The notes under the pieces are model-generated. The model was not told where the DNA came from. It saw nothing but the letters and a program-made list of their open reading frames with translations, and searched no databases. DNA of 62,206 nt from Xanthobacteraceae bacterium (lineage in GTDB: Bacteria; Pseudomonadota; Alphaproteobacteria; Rhizobiales; Xanthobacteraceae). Below, in pieces: positions 9,190 through 17,936 of the stretch (positions are counted from its first letter, which is position 1; every line of letters begins with the position of its first letter). The position numbers were made by a program, and so were the translations under genes. The DNA is taken from the NCBI GenBank assembly GCA_031291475.1, contig JARLIY010000098.1, positions 1-62,206 on the forward strand. Direction: 5' to 3'.

Positions 9190-10323
9190 ATGGCATCACT
9201 CAAGGATGACGTCCTGGCCGCGCTTTCGGCCGTGCCCACGCCCGAGGGCCGGCCGCTCACCGCGACCGGAAAACTCTCGGACATCGTCGCCAATGACGGC
9301 AAGGTGTTCTTCTCCATCACGGTCGACGCAGGCGCGGTGAAGCAATGGGAAAGCGTGCGCGCGCGCGCCGAAGCGGCCGTGCGCGCGACGCCGGGCGTGC
9401 AATCGGCCATGATCGCGCTTACTGCCGAACGGAGCGGTGCCGCCCCCTCCCAACCCTCCCCGGCAAGCGGGGGAGGGAAAGGCGCGGGGATCGCGCCGGC
9501 GCGGGAGGGCGCGCGCGGACCCGCCGGCATTCCCGGCGTCGCCGCGATCATCGCGGTCGCCTCGGGCAAAGGCGGCGTCGGCAAATCGACGGTCGCGGTC
9601 AATCTGGCGCTGGGGCTGCGCGATCTCGGGCTCAAAGTGGGCATCCTCGACGCCGATATCTACGGCCCGTCACTGCCGAAGCTCCTCGCCATCAAAGAGC
9701 GTCCGCAGACCGCCGGCGGCACGCGGCTCAAGCCGATCGTGCGTTACGGCATGCCGGTGATGTCGATCGGCTTCCTTATCGAGGAGGAGACGCCGATGAT
9801 CTGGCGCGGGCCGATGGTGGTATCCGCGCTCACGCAAATGATGCGCGAAGTCGACTGGGGCGCGCTCGATGTGATGGTGGTCGACATGCCGCCGGGCACC
9901 GGCGACGCGCAGCTCACCATGGCGCAGCAGGTGCCGCTCAAGGGCGCGGTGATCGTCTCGACGCCGCAGGATTTGGCGTTGATCGACGCGCGGCGCGGCA
10001 TCGCCATGTTCCGCCGCGTCAACGTGCCGGTCATCGGCATCGTCGAGAACATGTCGACGTTCATCTGCCCGCATTGCGGCACGCGTTCGGACATTTTCGG
10101 CCATGGCGGCGCGCGGCACGAAGCCGAGCGGCTCGGCGTGCCGTTTTTGGGTGAAGTGCCGCTCGCCATCGACATCCGGGAAAAATCCGATGCCGGTGCC
10201 CCGGTGGTGGCGAGCGAGCCGGACGGCGCGCACGCGAAAATCTTCCGCGACATCGCCGCGCGCGTGCGCGAGGCCCTCAACGTCGCGAGCCGCGCGGCGC
10301 CGAAGATCGTGATCGAGGCGTGA
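9190..10323 (+). CDS. mrp: Mrp/NBP35-family P-loop ATPase (Fe-S cluster carrier)
   Basis: This 377-residue protein has an N-terminal MIP18-like (DUF59) domain (1-85), a linker, and a P-loop ATPase domain with the deviant Walker A GKGGVGKST at about 122-130. The cluster-binding cysteine pair is ICPHCG near residue 295. The family binds and transfers Fe-S clusters (ApbC type). The linker at about residues 87-115 is unusual. It is encoded by a CCCTCCCC/GGGGAGGG hairpin (9454-9477) of the same type as intergenic repeats elsewhere in the window, read in frame as a Ser/Pro/Gly-rich insert. The start ATG at 9190 fits the family's N-terminus. Confidence 0.93.
   Translation: MASLKDDVLAALSAVPTPEGRPLTATGKLSDIVANDGKVFFSITVDAGAVKQWESVRARAEAAVRATPGVQSAMIALTAERSGAAPSQPSPASGGGKGAGIAPAREGARGPAGIPGVAAIIAVASGKGGVGKSTVAVNLALGLRDLGLKVGILDADIYGPSLPKLLAIKERPQTAGGTRLKPIVRYGMPVMSIGFLIEEETPMIWRGPMVVSALTQMMREVDWGALDVMVVDMPPGTGDAQLTMAQQVPLKGAVIVSTPQDLALIDARRGIAMFRRVNVPVIGIVENMSTFICPHCGTRSDIFGHGGARHEAERLGVPFLGEVPLAIDIREKSDAGAPVVASEPDGAHAKIFRDIAARVREALNVASRAAPKIVIEA
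9454..9477. repeat. Hairpin repeat inside the mrp coding sequence
   Basis: CCCTCCCC pairs with GGGGAGGG across an 8-base loop. It matches the intergenic hairpins at 12337-12359 and 21205-21227 in form. It falls exactly in the variable linker between the two Mrp domains, where an in-frame insertion is tolerated. Confidence 0.65.
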
Positions 10324-10335
10324 CGAGTCGGTGAT

Positions 10336-10539
10336 CTACTTCTTCATGCACAAGTGACCGATCGCCCCGGTCGGACCCGGAGGACCGGCCGCGCCGACCG
10401 GCCCCACCGGGCCGGTTTCGCCTCACGGTCCGGGCGCTCCCGCGGCGCCTTGCGGTCCGGCAGGGCCTTGCGGCTCCTCGAAGCATCCGGCGAGCGTGAA
10501 GGCTGCGATCAGTGCGAGTGCGGCGATCGAGACGCGCAT
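10336..10539 (-). pseudogene. Collagen-like lipoprotein with an in-frame stop
   Basis: A 68-codon frame starts at 10539 with a lipoprotein signal peptide ([19 protein letters not shown], lipobox LAGC). It continues into twelve Gly-X-Y triplets ([35 protein letters not shown]) and ends with GHLCMKK. Codon 39 (10423-10425) is TGA, in the Y position of the fifth triplet, where CGA (Arg) would fit. The Gly-X-Y register is kept on both sides, so this is one gene with a single stop. It would be an outer- or inner-membrane lipoprotein with a short collagen-like rod. The product is truncated to 38 residues unless the stop is read through or is an error. Confidence 0.75.
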
Positions 10540-10557
10540 GGAGTTTCCCCCTTTGGG

Positions 10558-10809
10558 CTATTCCTTGTAGTTTTGCGCCAGATACTTGACCGCGGCCGCG
10601 CAGAGCGTCCGGCGGTCGCGCTCGCCACGTTGCGCCAGTTCGATGATGTATTTTGCCAGAACCTCGCGCGCGCCACGCTCATAGGCCGGCCGCGCGAGAT
10701 TGGAGCCGGATCGCTTGATCTCTTCCCAGGCATCGTCGAAGGCCTCGGTTAAAATCTCGACCGCTTCGGGATCGAAGGAACTATTGGCCAACAACGGAAT
10801 AATGGGCAC
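10558..10809 (-). CDS. Conserved hypothetical protein (83 aa)
   Basis: This small acidic, helix-rich protein contains [20 protein letters not shown] and ends [13 protein letters not shown]. Similar short proteins of unknown function are common in rhizobia, and I recognise the pattern but no named domain. There is no signal peptide, and it is probably cytosolic. It lies directly upstream of the collagen-like lipoprotein gene in the same orientation (18 bases between stop and start), so the two may be co-transcribed. Confidence 0.7.
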   Translation of the reverse strand: MPIIPLLANSSFDPEAVEILTEAFDDAWEEIKRSGSNLARPAYERGAREVLAKYIIELAQRGERDRRTLCAAAVKYLAQNYKE

Positions 10810-11032
10810 GAACGCTGCTCCCCGGTCGCGCTCGCAGCGCGCATGAAAAACCGTACGCCGGATTTGTCACCATGGCGATGCTAAATTCCGGCGCAAGCTT
10901 TGGATCGTTGCGGATCGTCGGCCACAGAATCGGTCTGGCCGTGTGGCAAGCGAAGATGGCCCGGCCGCCGCCCCGAGACGATCGCGGGCCATGAAAATTT
11001 GCCGTGAACACAGCAGCTTATAAAAATTTCGG

Positions 11033-11047
11033 GAACATATTGCGAAC
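11033..11047 (+). promoter_or_regulatory. LexA (SOS) box upstream of recA
   Basis: GAAC-ATATTGC-GAAC is a perfect copy of the alphaproteobacterial LexA operator GAAC-N7-GAAC. It sits 140 bases upstream of the recA start in the 377-base gap after the 83-residue gene, and that gap otherwise holds no gene. This predicts that recA is induced by DNA damage. Confidence 0.88.
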
Positions 11048-11186
11048 GGGGAACAAATCGTGTACATTGCTGCGATCGCTATTGCCCGTGAAGGGGGCCA
11101 TCGGAGGCCTTTGGAGTCCATTTGGGGGGGTCCATTTGGGCGTCCGTTGTGAGCCTTTCAAATCCCGGCCATAAGGAGCACGAGAC

Positions 11187-12287
11187 ATGAGTGCAGCGCT
11201 TCGCCTCGTCGAAGGATCGACCATGGACAAATCGAAAGCCCTTGATGCCGCGCTCTCGCAGATCGAGCGCAGCTTCGGCAAGGGCTCGATCATGCGGCTC
11301 GGCAAGAACAACCGCTCGATGGACGTGGACACCGTCTCCACCGGCTCGCTCGGTCTCGACATCGCGCTCGGCATCGGCGGGCTGCCGCGCGGCCGCGTGG
11401 TCGAAATCTACGGCCCGGAATCCTCGGGCAAAACGACGCTCGCGCTGCACTGCCTTGCCGAGGCGCAGAAGAACGGCGGCATTTGCGCGTTCATCGATGC
11501 CGAACACGCGCTCGATCCGATCTATGCGCGCAAGCTCGGCGTCAATGTGGACGATCTGTTGATCTCGCAGCCCGACGCCGGCGAGCAGGCGCTGGAAATC
11601 GCCGACACGCTGGTGCGTTCCGGCGCGGTCGACGTTCTGGTGATCGATTCGGTCGCCGCTTTAGTGCCGCGCGCCGAGCTCGAAGGCGAGATGGGCGACA
11701 GCCAGCCCGGCCTGCAGGCCCGGCTGATGAGCCAGGCGTTGCGCAAGCTCACCGCCTCGATCAACCGCTCCAACACCATGGTGATCTTCATCAACCAGAT
11801 CCGCATGAAGATCGGGGTGATGTATGGCTCGCCGGAAACCACGACCGGCGGCCACGCGCTCAAATTCTACGCCTCCGTCCGCCTCGACATCCGCCGCATC
11901 GGCGCCATCAAGGAGCGCGACGAGGTGGTCGGCAACCAAACCCGCGTCAAGGTCGTCAAGAACAAGCTCGCCCCGCCGTTCAAGCAGGTCGAATTCGACA
12001 TCATGTATGGCGAAGGGGTCTCGAAGAACGGCGAACTGATCGATCTCGGCGTCAAGGCCGGCGTCGTGGAAAAATCCGGCGCCTGGTTCTCCTATGACAG
12101 CCAAAGGATCGGTCAGGGCCGCGAGAACGCCAAAAGCTTCCTCAAGGCCAATCCGGACATCGCCGGCAAAATCGAAGCCGCGATCCGGCAGAATGCCGGC
12201 CTCATCGCCGAAAAGATTCTCGCCGGCGAAGAAGCCGATAGCGGCGGCGAAGACGAAGACGCTGCCGAAGGATCAACCAGCGCATGA
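11187..12287 (+). CDS. recA: Recombinase RecA
   Basis: This 366-residue RecA has Walker [11 protein letters not shown], the loop-1 and loop-2 DNA-binding regions and the usual acidic C-terminal tail ([10 protein letters not shown]). It forms ATP-dependent filaments on single-stranded DNA for recombination and triggers LexA self-cleavage. The ATG at 11187 is preceded by a good ribosome-binding site (AAGGAG). A second in-frame ATG at 11223 would remove 12 residues and matches the start of many RecA proteins, so either is possible. A LexA box lies upstream and a GC-rich hairpin 50 bases downstream. Confidence 0.98.
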   Translation: MSAALRLVEGSTMDKSKALDAALSQIERSFGKGSIMRLGKNNRSMDVDTVSTGSLGLDIALGIGGLPRGRVVEIYGPESSGKTTLALHCLAEAQKNGGICAFIDAEHALDPIYARKLGVNVDDLLISQPDAGEQALEIADTLVRSGAVDVLVIDSVAALVPRAELEGEMGDSQPGLQARLMSQALRKLTASINRSNTMVIFINQIRMKIGVMYGSPETTTGGHALKFYASVRLDIRRIGAIKERDEVVGNQTRVKVVKNKLAPPFKQVEFDIMYGEGVSKNGELIDLGVKAGVVEKSGAWFSYDSQRIGQGRENAKSFLKANPDIAGKIEAAIRQNAGLIAEKILAGEEADSGGEDEDAAEGSTSA

Positions 12288-12336
12288 TCCGAACGATCAT
12301 GCGCCAGCAAAGTCGGTAGCGTACCCGCGTCTTCTT

Positions 12337-12359
12337 CCCTCCCCCCTTGTGGGGGAGGG
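12337..12359. terminator. Hairpin downstream of recA (repeat-family member)
   Basis: CCCTCCCCC pairs with GGGGGAGGG across a short CTTGT loop, 50 bases after the recA stop. There is no T run. It has the same form as the hairpins at 9454, 21205 and 8013. It may therefore be a dispersed repeat serving as a 3' end between the convergent recA and the secreted-protein gene. Confidence 0.55.
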
Positions 12360-12384
12360 CAGGGAGGGGTGAAGCGGCGACGGC

Positions 12385-12762
12385 TTACGAGGTGCGCCGC
12401 TCGGCGGTCCACGAGCCCGAGCACGACGCGCCGCTCCAGGAGCCGCTGCCGGACATGCCGGAGAGATGGCCGAGCCCGATCGCCCGGCTGTCGCCGTGAC
12501 TCACCGCAACCTTGACGGCGCCGTCGGCGGCGACTTTGCCGCTGATGTTGAGCGCAATGTCGCCGCCGTTACCCAGCACACCGTTGTCGATGCGCATTGG
12601 ATAACGATAGCTGGCGATGCAATCGCCCTTTTTAGTGACGATCGACACACTCCATAAACCGTCATAGCGCGGCACGGCAAAGCTTGCGGTCGCGGCGAGG
12701 TTGACGGCTGTTGCAATCAGCACGCCGGCGCCCAAGCGGATGTGTTTTCGCAAGGAACACAT
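12385..12762 (-). CDS. Secreted hypothetical protein (125 aa)
   Basis: The N-terminus is a signal peptide (about residues 1-29, ending ASFA). The mature part is about 95 residues with two Cys pairs' worth of cysteines and a C-terminal GSGSWSGASCSGSWTAER block. It starts PRYDGLWSVSI, a pattern seen in small periplasmic proteins of Bradyrhizobium relatives that I cannot assign to a named family. A beta-rich fold is likely from the alternating residues. The function is unknown. Confidence 0.7.
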   Translation of the reverse strand: MCSLRKHIRLGAGVLIATAVNLAATASFAVPRYDGLWSVSIVTKKGDCIASYRYPMRIDNGVLGNGGDIALNISGKVAADGAVKVAVSHGDSRAIGLGHLSGMSGSGSWSGASCSGSWTAERRTS

Positions 12763-12906
12763 TGAAGCCCCCTATTATTCGGCCCTGTCGTGCGGAGCGC
12801 GGGGTCATGTTCGCCCCGCTCTTTTCCGCAATCATTCGCCTTTTACGGGATAAAAGTTCAAATGAAGTTGATGACCATCACAAAATTGTCGATAGCCGTC
12901 GGGGGT

Positions 12907-13164
12907 TTATTCGCCCGTGGTATCGTCCCGGAAGGGTTCGTCATAGCCGTGGCGGCTTGAGTAGAATACGAGCGCCATCAGCCCGCAGCCGACCAGGAGC
13001 GAAAGGACGATGCCGAAGCCCATGGCGACATAGCCGACGGCCGGCATTGGCGGGCCCTGGACCGTCAGCCAGGCGTCCGCAGCGTACCAGAGCGCCGCCG
13101 CCATGATGGCGATGAGCGCCGCAAGGAGCACGATCGTGCCGAGGCTTTGTTTTGGCTTTGGCAT
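12907..13164 (-). CDS. Small two-helix membrane protein (85 aa)
   Basis: Two hydrophobic segments (about residues 9-30 and 43-68) are separated by a short loop (LTVQGPPMPAV). The tail is charged (SSRHGYDEPFRDDTTGE). The layout predicts both ends in the cytoplasm. No family is recognised. It lies 43 bases beyond the stop of the DUF3455 gene on the same strand. Confidence 0.65.
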   Translation of the reverse strand: MPKPKQSLGTIVLLAALIAIMAAALWYAADAWLTVQGPPMPAVGYVAMGFGIVLSLLVGCGLMALVFYSSRHGYDEPFRDDTTGE

Positions 13165-13207
13165 CTCCGGCAGATAGGTTCGCCCTTCGCGGCCTGCCAG
13201 CTACAGC

Positions 13208-13717
13208 TCAGCCGGCTTTGCGCAAAAAGACATAGTCGGCGGAATAGGGCGCGCTTTTCAGCGCGCCGGACTGATCGCAGGTTCCGTGCATCACACCGCC
13301 TCTGGTGTTGATCCGCTGGACGGTGGTGACGTCGGTAAGCGTTCCGCTGCCGCGGCGGTCGACAACGTCGAGCTTCAGCCAGGCGATATCGTCGACGGTC
13401 GCGCTGGGCGCGCTGCCGGAAACCTTTCCGACCACGGCGCTGCCGTCGGCGAGTTCCCAGGTCGGTCCGGCGTAATGGCGTCCGATCGTCTTGCCGTCGA
13501 GGATGAGGGCGGCAATCGGTTCGCGGAAAATCCATACGAGCTTGCCGTCATTGCCGGCTTTGCACTCATAAACTTGTGCGCCCTCGGCATGGAAGCTCGC
13601 CACCACGGCTTCTCCCGGTGCCGCAATCGCCGCCGGCACTTGCGCATACCCGCTACCGACGGAGCCCGCGAGCGCTGCGACCGATACGACCAGAATCAGA
13701 GCGTGTCGTGGACCCAT
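13208..13717 (-). CDS. DUF3455 secreted protein
   Basis: This 169-residue protein has a signal peptide (cleavage near SGYAQ, residue 25) and family features of DUF3455: AEGAQVYECKAG, WIFREPIAAL, GRHYAGPTWEL and the late VMHGTCDQSG. The role is unknown. The start is at the ATG 13717, which gives a proper signal peptide. Longer open frame upstream runs into icd and is not coding. It sits 14 bases after the icd stop on the same strand and may be co-transcribed with icd. Confidence 0.82.
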   Translation of the reverse strand: MGPRHALILVVSVAALAGSVGSGYAQVPAAIAAPGEAVVASFHAEGAQVYECKAGNDGKLVWIFREPIAALILDGKTIGRHYAGPTWELADGSAVVGKVSGSAPSATVDDIAWLKLDVVDRRGSGTLTDVTTVQRINTRGGVMHGTCDQSGALKSAPYSADYVFLRKAG

Positions 13718-13731
13718 CGCCGGACCTCCCG

Positions 13732-14943
13732 TCACGCCATCGCTTTTTTCAGATTTTCGTCGACCTTGTCGAGGAAGCCGCTGGTGGTAAGCCACTTCTG
13801 CTCGGGCCCCACGAGCAGCGCCAGGTCCTTGGTCATGAAGCCCGCTTCCACCGTGCCGACCGTCACCTTTTCCAGCGTCGTTGCGAATTTCGCCAGCTCG
13901 GCGTTGTTGTCGAGCTTGGCGCGGTGGGCAAGGCCGCGGGTCCAGGCGTAGATCGAGGCGATGGAATTGGTCGAGGTCTCGCGGCCCTTCTGGTGCTCGC
14001 GGTAATGCCGCGTCACCGTGCCGTGGGCGGCCTCGGCCTCGACGATCTTGCCGTCCGGCGTGGTCAGCACCGAGGTCATCAGCCCGAGCGAGCCGTAGCC
14101 TTGCGCCACCGTGTCCGACTGCACGTCGCCGTCGTAGTTTTTGCACGCCCACACATAGCCGCCCGACCATTTGAGCGCCGCCGCCACCATGTCGTCGATC
14201 AGCCGGTGCTCGTAGAACAGCTTCTTCTTCTCGAACTCCGCCTTGAATTCCTTTTCGTAGATTTCTTGGAAAATGTCCTTGAAGCGCCCGTCATAGACTT
14301 TGACGATGGTGTTTTTGGTCGAGAGATAAAGCGGGTAGCCGCGCCCGAGCGCGTAATTCATCGAGGCGCGGGCGAAATCGCGGATCGACGCATCGAGGTT
14401 GTACATCGCCATGGCGACGCCGGGGCCAGGAAATTGGAACACCTCGCGCTTGATCTCCGCGCCGTCCTCGCCGACGAATGAAAGAAAAAGCTTGCCCCGG
14501 CCTGGCACCTTGAAATCGGTGGCGCGGTACTGATCGCCGTAGGCGTGGCGGCCGATGATGATCGGCTTGGTCCAGCCGGGCACGAGCCGCGGCACGTTCT
14601 TGCAGATGATCGGCTCGCGGAAGATGACGCCGCCCAGGATATTGCGGATGGTGCCGTTCGGCGAACGGTACATTTCGTGGAGGTTGAATTCCTTCACCCG
14701 CGCCTCATCTGGCGTGATGGTCGCGCATTTGACGCCGACCCCATACCTCTTGATCGCTTCCGCGGCGTCGATGGTGATCTGGTCGCGGGTTTCGTCGCGC
14801 TTTTGGATGCCGAGATCGAAATATTTGAGATCGATATCGAGATAGGGATAGATGAGCTTGTTCTTGATCTCTTGCCAGATGATCCGGGTCATCTCGTCGC
14901 CGTCGAGCTCGACCACCGGATTGGCCACCTTGATTTTCGCCAT
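13732..14943 (-). CDS. icd: NADP-dependent isocitrate dehydrogenase
   Basis: This 403-residue enzyme converts isocitrate to 2-oxoglutarate, making NADPH in the TCA cycle. It is the eukaryote-like type common in Rhizobiales: start [20 protein letters not shown], substrate-site [14 protein letters not shown] and metal/substrate region [22 protein letters not shown] 14943 matches the family N-terminus, and open frame further upstream is not coding. The gene is divergent from the FkbM methyltransferase gene, and the 195 bases between should hold both promoters. Confidence 0.96.
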   Translation of the reverse strand: MAKIKVANPVVELDGDEMTRIIWQEIKNKLIYPYLDIDLKYFDLGIQKRDETRDQITIDAAEAIKRYGVGVKCATITPDEARVKEFNLHEMYRSPNGTIRNILGGVIFREPIICKNVPRLVPGWTKPIIIGRHAYGDQYRATDFKVPGRGKLFLSFVGEDGAEIKREVFQFPGPGVAMAMYNLDASIRDFARASMNYALGRGYPLYLSTKNTIVKVYDGRFKDIFQEIYEKEFKAEFEKKKLFYEHRLIDDMVAAALKWSGGYVWACKNYDGDVQSDTVAQGYGSLGLMTSVLTTPDGKIVEAEAAHGTVTRHYREHQKGRETSTNSIASIYAWTRGLAHRAKLDNNAELAKFATTLEKVTVGTVEAGFMTKDLALLVGPEQKWLTTSGFLDKVDENLKKAMA

Positions 14944-15138
14944 TTGCGTGAAGACCTTTGCATCCCGGGCCGGATGAAGCGCGCGGCGGGCACGCCCGAC
15001 ATGATGGCGGCCCACTGGCGGCGTCGCTATAGCATTGGCGTATTGTGCGCGGAAGCGCATTGGAGAATGATTTGAGCGCCCGACGCGCGCCGGCTCGGCC
15101 GTTCGTCAATGCCAAACTGAAGGGCGCCGCGTAGGGTA

Positions 15139-16065
15139 GTGTTTTTGGCAACGGCTCTTAACCGGGTGCTTATTGTGGCAAGATCGGCATGGCGCGCGCT
15201 TAAGGGAAAGTTCGGCCGCGGCAGACGGGAGTTGCGGCGCCGCCTGCTCGAGCCGTTGCTTGTGGGACGGCCGACGCTGCGCGACATTGTCATGAGGGCG
15301 CTCGCTGCGCGGGGTCATCTCATACTCTGCGACCTCGGCGACACGCGCTTCTTCGTCGATCCCGGCGACCGTGTGGTCGGCGCAACGCTGATCTGGCATG
15401 GCGGCTATCAGCGGAATGAACTCGACCGCGCGATCGCGCTCATTTCCGCGACCGGGAGCCTGCCGGCCGGTGCCGTGTTTGTCGACGTCGGGGCCAATAT
15501 CGGCACGCACACGGTCTATGCGCTGCGCAGTAGCCGGTTCGCGCGGGCCATCGCGTTCGAGCCGGAGCCGCACAACGCCCGTCTCCTTTCGATGAACCTC
15601 GAAGTCAACGGCTTGGAGCAGCGTGCCGTCGTGGTGCCGAATGCGGCCGGCGCCAGTGCGGGACGCGCAACCTTGCATCTTCACCCGCGCAACAAAGGCG
15701 CGCACGCGATCGGTTTTGCCCCGAGCGTCGATGGCCTCGATTGCCTCGACGTGCCGGTGGTGCGCGTGGAAGACGCGTTGCGCGAGCTGGGCGTCGCCGC
15801 CGCCGATGTCGGCCTGGTCTGGATGGATGTCGAGGGCTATGAGCCGCAGGCCTTGGAGGGCCTCGGCGAGCTCTTGCAGCGCGCGGTCCCAATCGTCTTC
15901 GAGTTCTTCCCGCGGCGCTACGACGCCGCGACCAAGCGGCAGCTGGTGCAGCGCCTCGCAACCCATTACACGCGCATGTATCGTCTCGCGGATCCGGCGG
16001 ACCGGGCACTGCCGATCGAGGCGCTGGCGACGATCGAGCAGGTCACCGACGTGCTGGTGCATTGA
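15139..16065 (+). CDS. FkbM-family SAM-dependent methyltransferase
   Basis: This 308-residue protein has the SAM-binding motif I FVDVGANIGTHTVYALR (about residues 113-129), the post-I acidic EPEPHN and the family-typical WMDVEGYEPQALEG near 230. FkbM enzymes O-methylate sugars or small metabolites, and the substrate here is open. The start is GTG. Its stop is followed one base later by the RNA methyltransferase start, so the two genes form an operon. Confidence 0.88.
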   Translation: MFLATALNRVLIVARSAWRALKGKFGRGRRELRRRLLEPLLVGRPTLRDIVMRALAARGHLILCDLGDTRFFVDPGDRVVGATLIWHGGYQRNELDRAIALISATGSLPAGAVFVDVGANIGTHTVYALRSSRFARAIAFEPEPHNARLLSMNLEVNGLEQRAVVVPNAAGASAGRATLHLHPRNKGAHAIGFAPSVDGLDCLDVPVVRVEDALRELGVAAADVGLVWMDVEGYEPQALEGLGELLQRAVPIVFEFFPRRYDAATKRQLVQRLATHYTRMYRLADPADRALPIEALATIEQVTDVLVH

Positions 16066-16066
16066 A

Positions 16067-17263
16067 ATGCCGGGTGCCGGCACCGACAAGACCAAGCGCT
16101 GGTCGGCGCAGGCCGGTCCCGTCGTCGTGCTGGTCGAGCCGCAATTGCCGGAAAATATCGGCGCCGCCGCCCGCGCCATGGCCAATTTCGGCTTGGCGCG
16201 GCTGCGGCTCGTTTCGCCGCGGCCATCCTGGCCCAACCCCAAAGCCAGCATGATGGCGGCGGGCGCCGACCGCGTGCTCGATCGCGCCGCCCTCTACGAC
16301 AGCCTCCCCGCCGCCATTGCCGATTGCAGCTTTGTCTTCGCCGCGACTGCGCGTGTTCACGACCAAGCCAAACCGGTCGTCGGCGCGGCGGAGGCGGCCG
16401 CGCTGATGGCGCCGCGCATCGCTGAAGGCGAGGCCGTCGCCGTCGTGTTCGGCCGCGAGCGCAACGGGCTCGAAAACCACGAGGTGGCGCTCGCCGACCG
16501 CATCCTGACGCTGCCGGTCAATCCGGCTTTCGCGTCGCTCAATCTGGCGCAGGCCGTGCTGGTCGTCGCCTACGAATGGTTCAAACTTTCAAGCGGCGGC
16601 AAATTGCCGTTCGCCATGCCGGAGAAATCCGCGGCCGCGCCGAAGGAGCAGTTGCTTGCCTTCTTCGCCTCGCTCGAACGCGAACTGGAGAAGGTCGAGT
16701 TCTTCCGGCCGCCGGACAAGCGCGAGACCATGCAGATCAATCTGCGCAACATTTTCACCCGCATGGCGCCGACGCAGCAGGACATCCAGACGCTGCACGG
16801 CGTGATTATGGCGATCGCCGAGGGCCGCAAGGGGCCGGCGCGCGGCGGCGTGCTCGATGGCGCCGCGGCCGAGATGCTCCGGGCGCTGCTTGCCGAACAT
16901 GGCGGCGGCCGCGTTCCCTCCGAATGGGGTCCGGTGCGCGGGCTTTCCCGATTGCTCCGCCGCAATCCGACCGATGCGGAGCGCGCATTGTGGCAGGCTT
17001 TGGTCAACGACCGCCGCTTTGCCGGCCGCGGCTTCAAGCGGCAGACGCCGATCGGGGCGCATATCTGCGATTTTGTTTCGTTTCCGCTGAAGGTCGTGCT
17101 TGAGATCATACCAGGCGAGGAAAGCGTGGCGGCCGCCGCCGCCCGCGCCGACCGAAACGACTGGCTTGCCGCGCGCGGTTACACGGTTATCGCGTTGCCT
17201 TCCGCCGAAATCGAATCAAATTTGCCCGGATTACTGGAGCGCGTGGCGCAGGAAATCGGTTAG
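16067..17263 (+). CDS. trmJ: TrmJ-like SPOUT RNA methyltransferase fused to a DUF559 domain
   Basis: Residues 15-250 form a SpoU/TrmJ methyltransferase: VVVLVEPQLPENIGAAARAMANFG, FGRERNGLENHEV and NLAQAVLVVAYEW are motifs 1-3. Such enzymes 2'-O-methylate position 32 of tRNA. Residues about 295-395 are a DUF559 (Vsr/PD-(D/E)XK-like) domain: LRRNPTDAERALWQ, FKRQTPIGAHICDFV and WLAARGYTVIAL. The usual ELDG metal motif reads LEIIPGEE, so nuclease activity may be lost. The two parts are in one uninterrupted frame. ATG 16067 is one base after the upstream stop. Confidence 0.85.
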   Translation: MPGAGTDKTKRWSAQAGPVVVLVEPQLPENIGAAARAMANFGLARLRLVSPRPSWPNPKASMMAAGADRVLDRAALYDSLPAAIADCSFVFAATARVHDQAKPVVGAAEAAALMAPRIAEGEAVAVVFGRERNGLENHEVALADRILTLPVNPAFASLNLAQAVLVVAYEWFKLSSGGKLPFAMPEKSAAAPKEQLLAFFASLERELEKVEFFRPPDKRETMQINLRNIFTRMAPTQQDIQTLHGVIMAIAEGRKGPARGGVLDGAAAEMLRALLAEHGGGRVPSEWGPVRGLSRLLRRNPTDAERALWQALVNDRRFAGRGFKRQTPIGAHICDFVSFPLKVVLEIIPGEESVAAAAARADRNDWLAARGYTVIALPSAEIESNLPGLLERVAQEIG

Positions 17264-17344
17264 AAGCCGCATTGCGGCATATCAAAGCTTGCCGCGGCGC
17301 GTCTTGTACATTCCATGCTGGCGGCCCGCACCGGGAAATGACGC

Positions 17345-17907
17345 ATGCACTGGACCAATACGAACGCGCGCTACGGCGCTGGGCCGCAGGTGCTGCATTG
17401 GCTCACCGTCGTGTTCGTGGTTGCAGGCTGGCTGCCGGGCAGTTCGGCCCTGTTGCCGAAGGGGCCGCCGCGCGGGCGTTCGGCTTGTGGGCACATATGA
17501 CGCTCGGCGAGTGCGTCGTCCTACTCCTGATCGGCCGGTTGGCCTGGCGGGTCGGAAATCCGCCGCCGCCGGATCCGACGCGGTTTGGCCGGCTCTTTGG
17601 CAGGTTCCTGGAAATCGCCGCCAAGTTGAGCCACTTCGCGCTCTACGCGCCTCTCGTGATCGTGCCGTTCGTCGGGATCGTCGTGCAGTTAAAGCGCGGC
17701 AATGCGCTGCCGGTGCTCGGATTGTGGAATGTCGCCTCGCCCTGGCCGGCCGATCGCGCGGTCGCCCGCAGCGCGCTCGGCGCGCATGAATTTCTTGCAA
17801 ACGCGCTGTTGATTCTTGCCGGTATCCACGCTGTGGCGGCGCTTGTGCACCATTACGCGTTGCGCGACCGCACGCTCACGCGCATGCTTCCCGGCGCGAC
17901 GACGTAA
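17345..17907 (+). pseudogene. Cytochrome b561-family protein with a frameshift
   Basis: The start ATG at 17345 gives MHWTNTNARYGAGPQVLHWL then TVVFVVAGWLPG, the normal first helix of a b561 diheme cytochrome. That frame ends soon after LPKGPPRG. The rest of the protein (RAFGLWAHMTLGECVVLLL, LSHFALYAP, HEFLANALLILAGIHA) continues in another frame up to 17907. The switch lies at about 17465-17478 in a run of G and C. The heme-ligand histidines are split across both frames, so the gene as written cannot make a working cytochrome. It could be a real pseudogene or a sequencing error, since all helices are otherwise well kept. Confidence 0.85.
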
Positions 17908-17936
17908 GCCGGCCGCGGCGGGCGCCGCGCAGGCTT

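Noticed and set aside
10354..10752. A plus-strand frame over the collagen-like gene
   Set aside because: It is Arg-rich noise. The minus strand gives a signal peptide, a lipobox and perfect Gly-X-Y periodicity.
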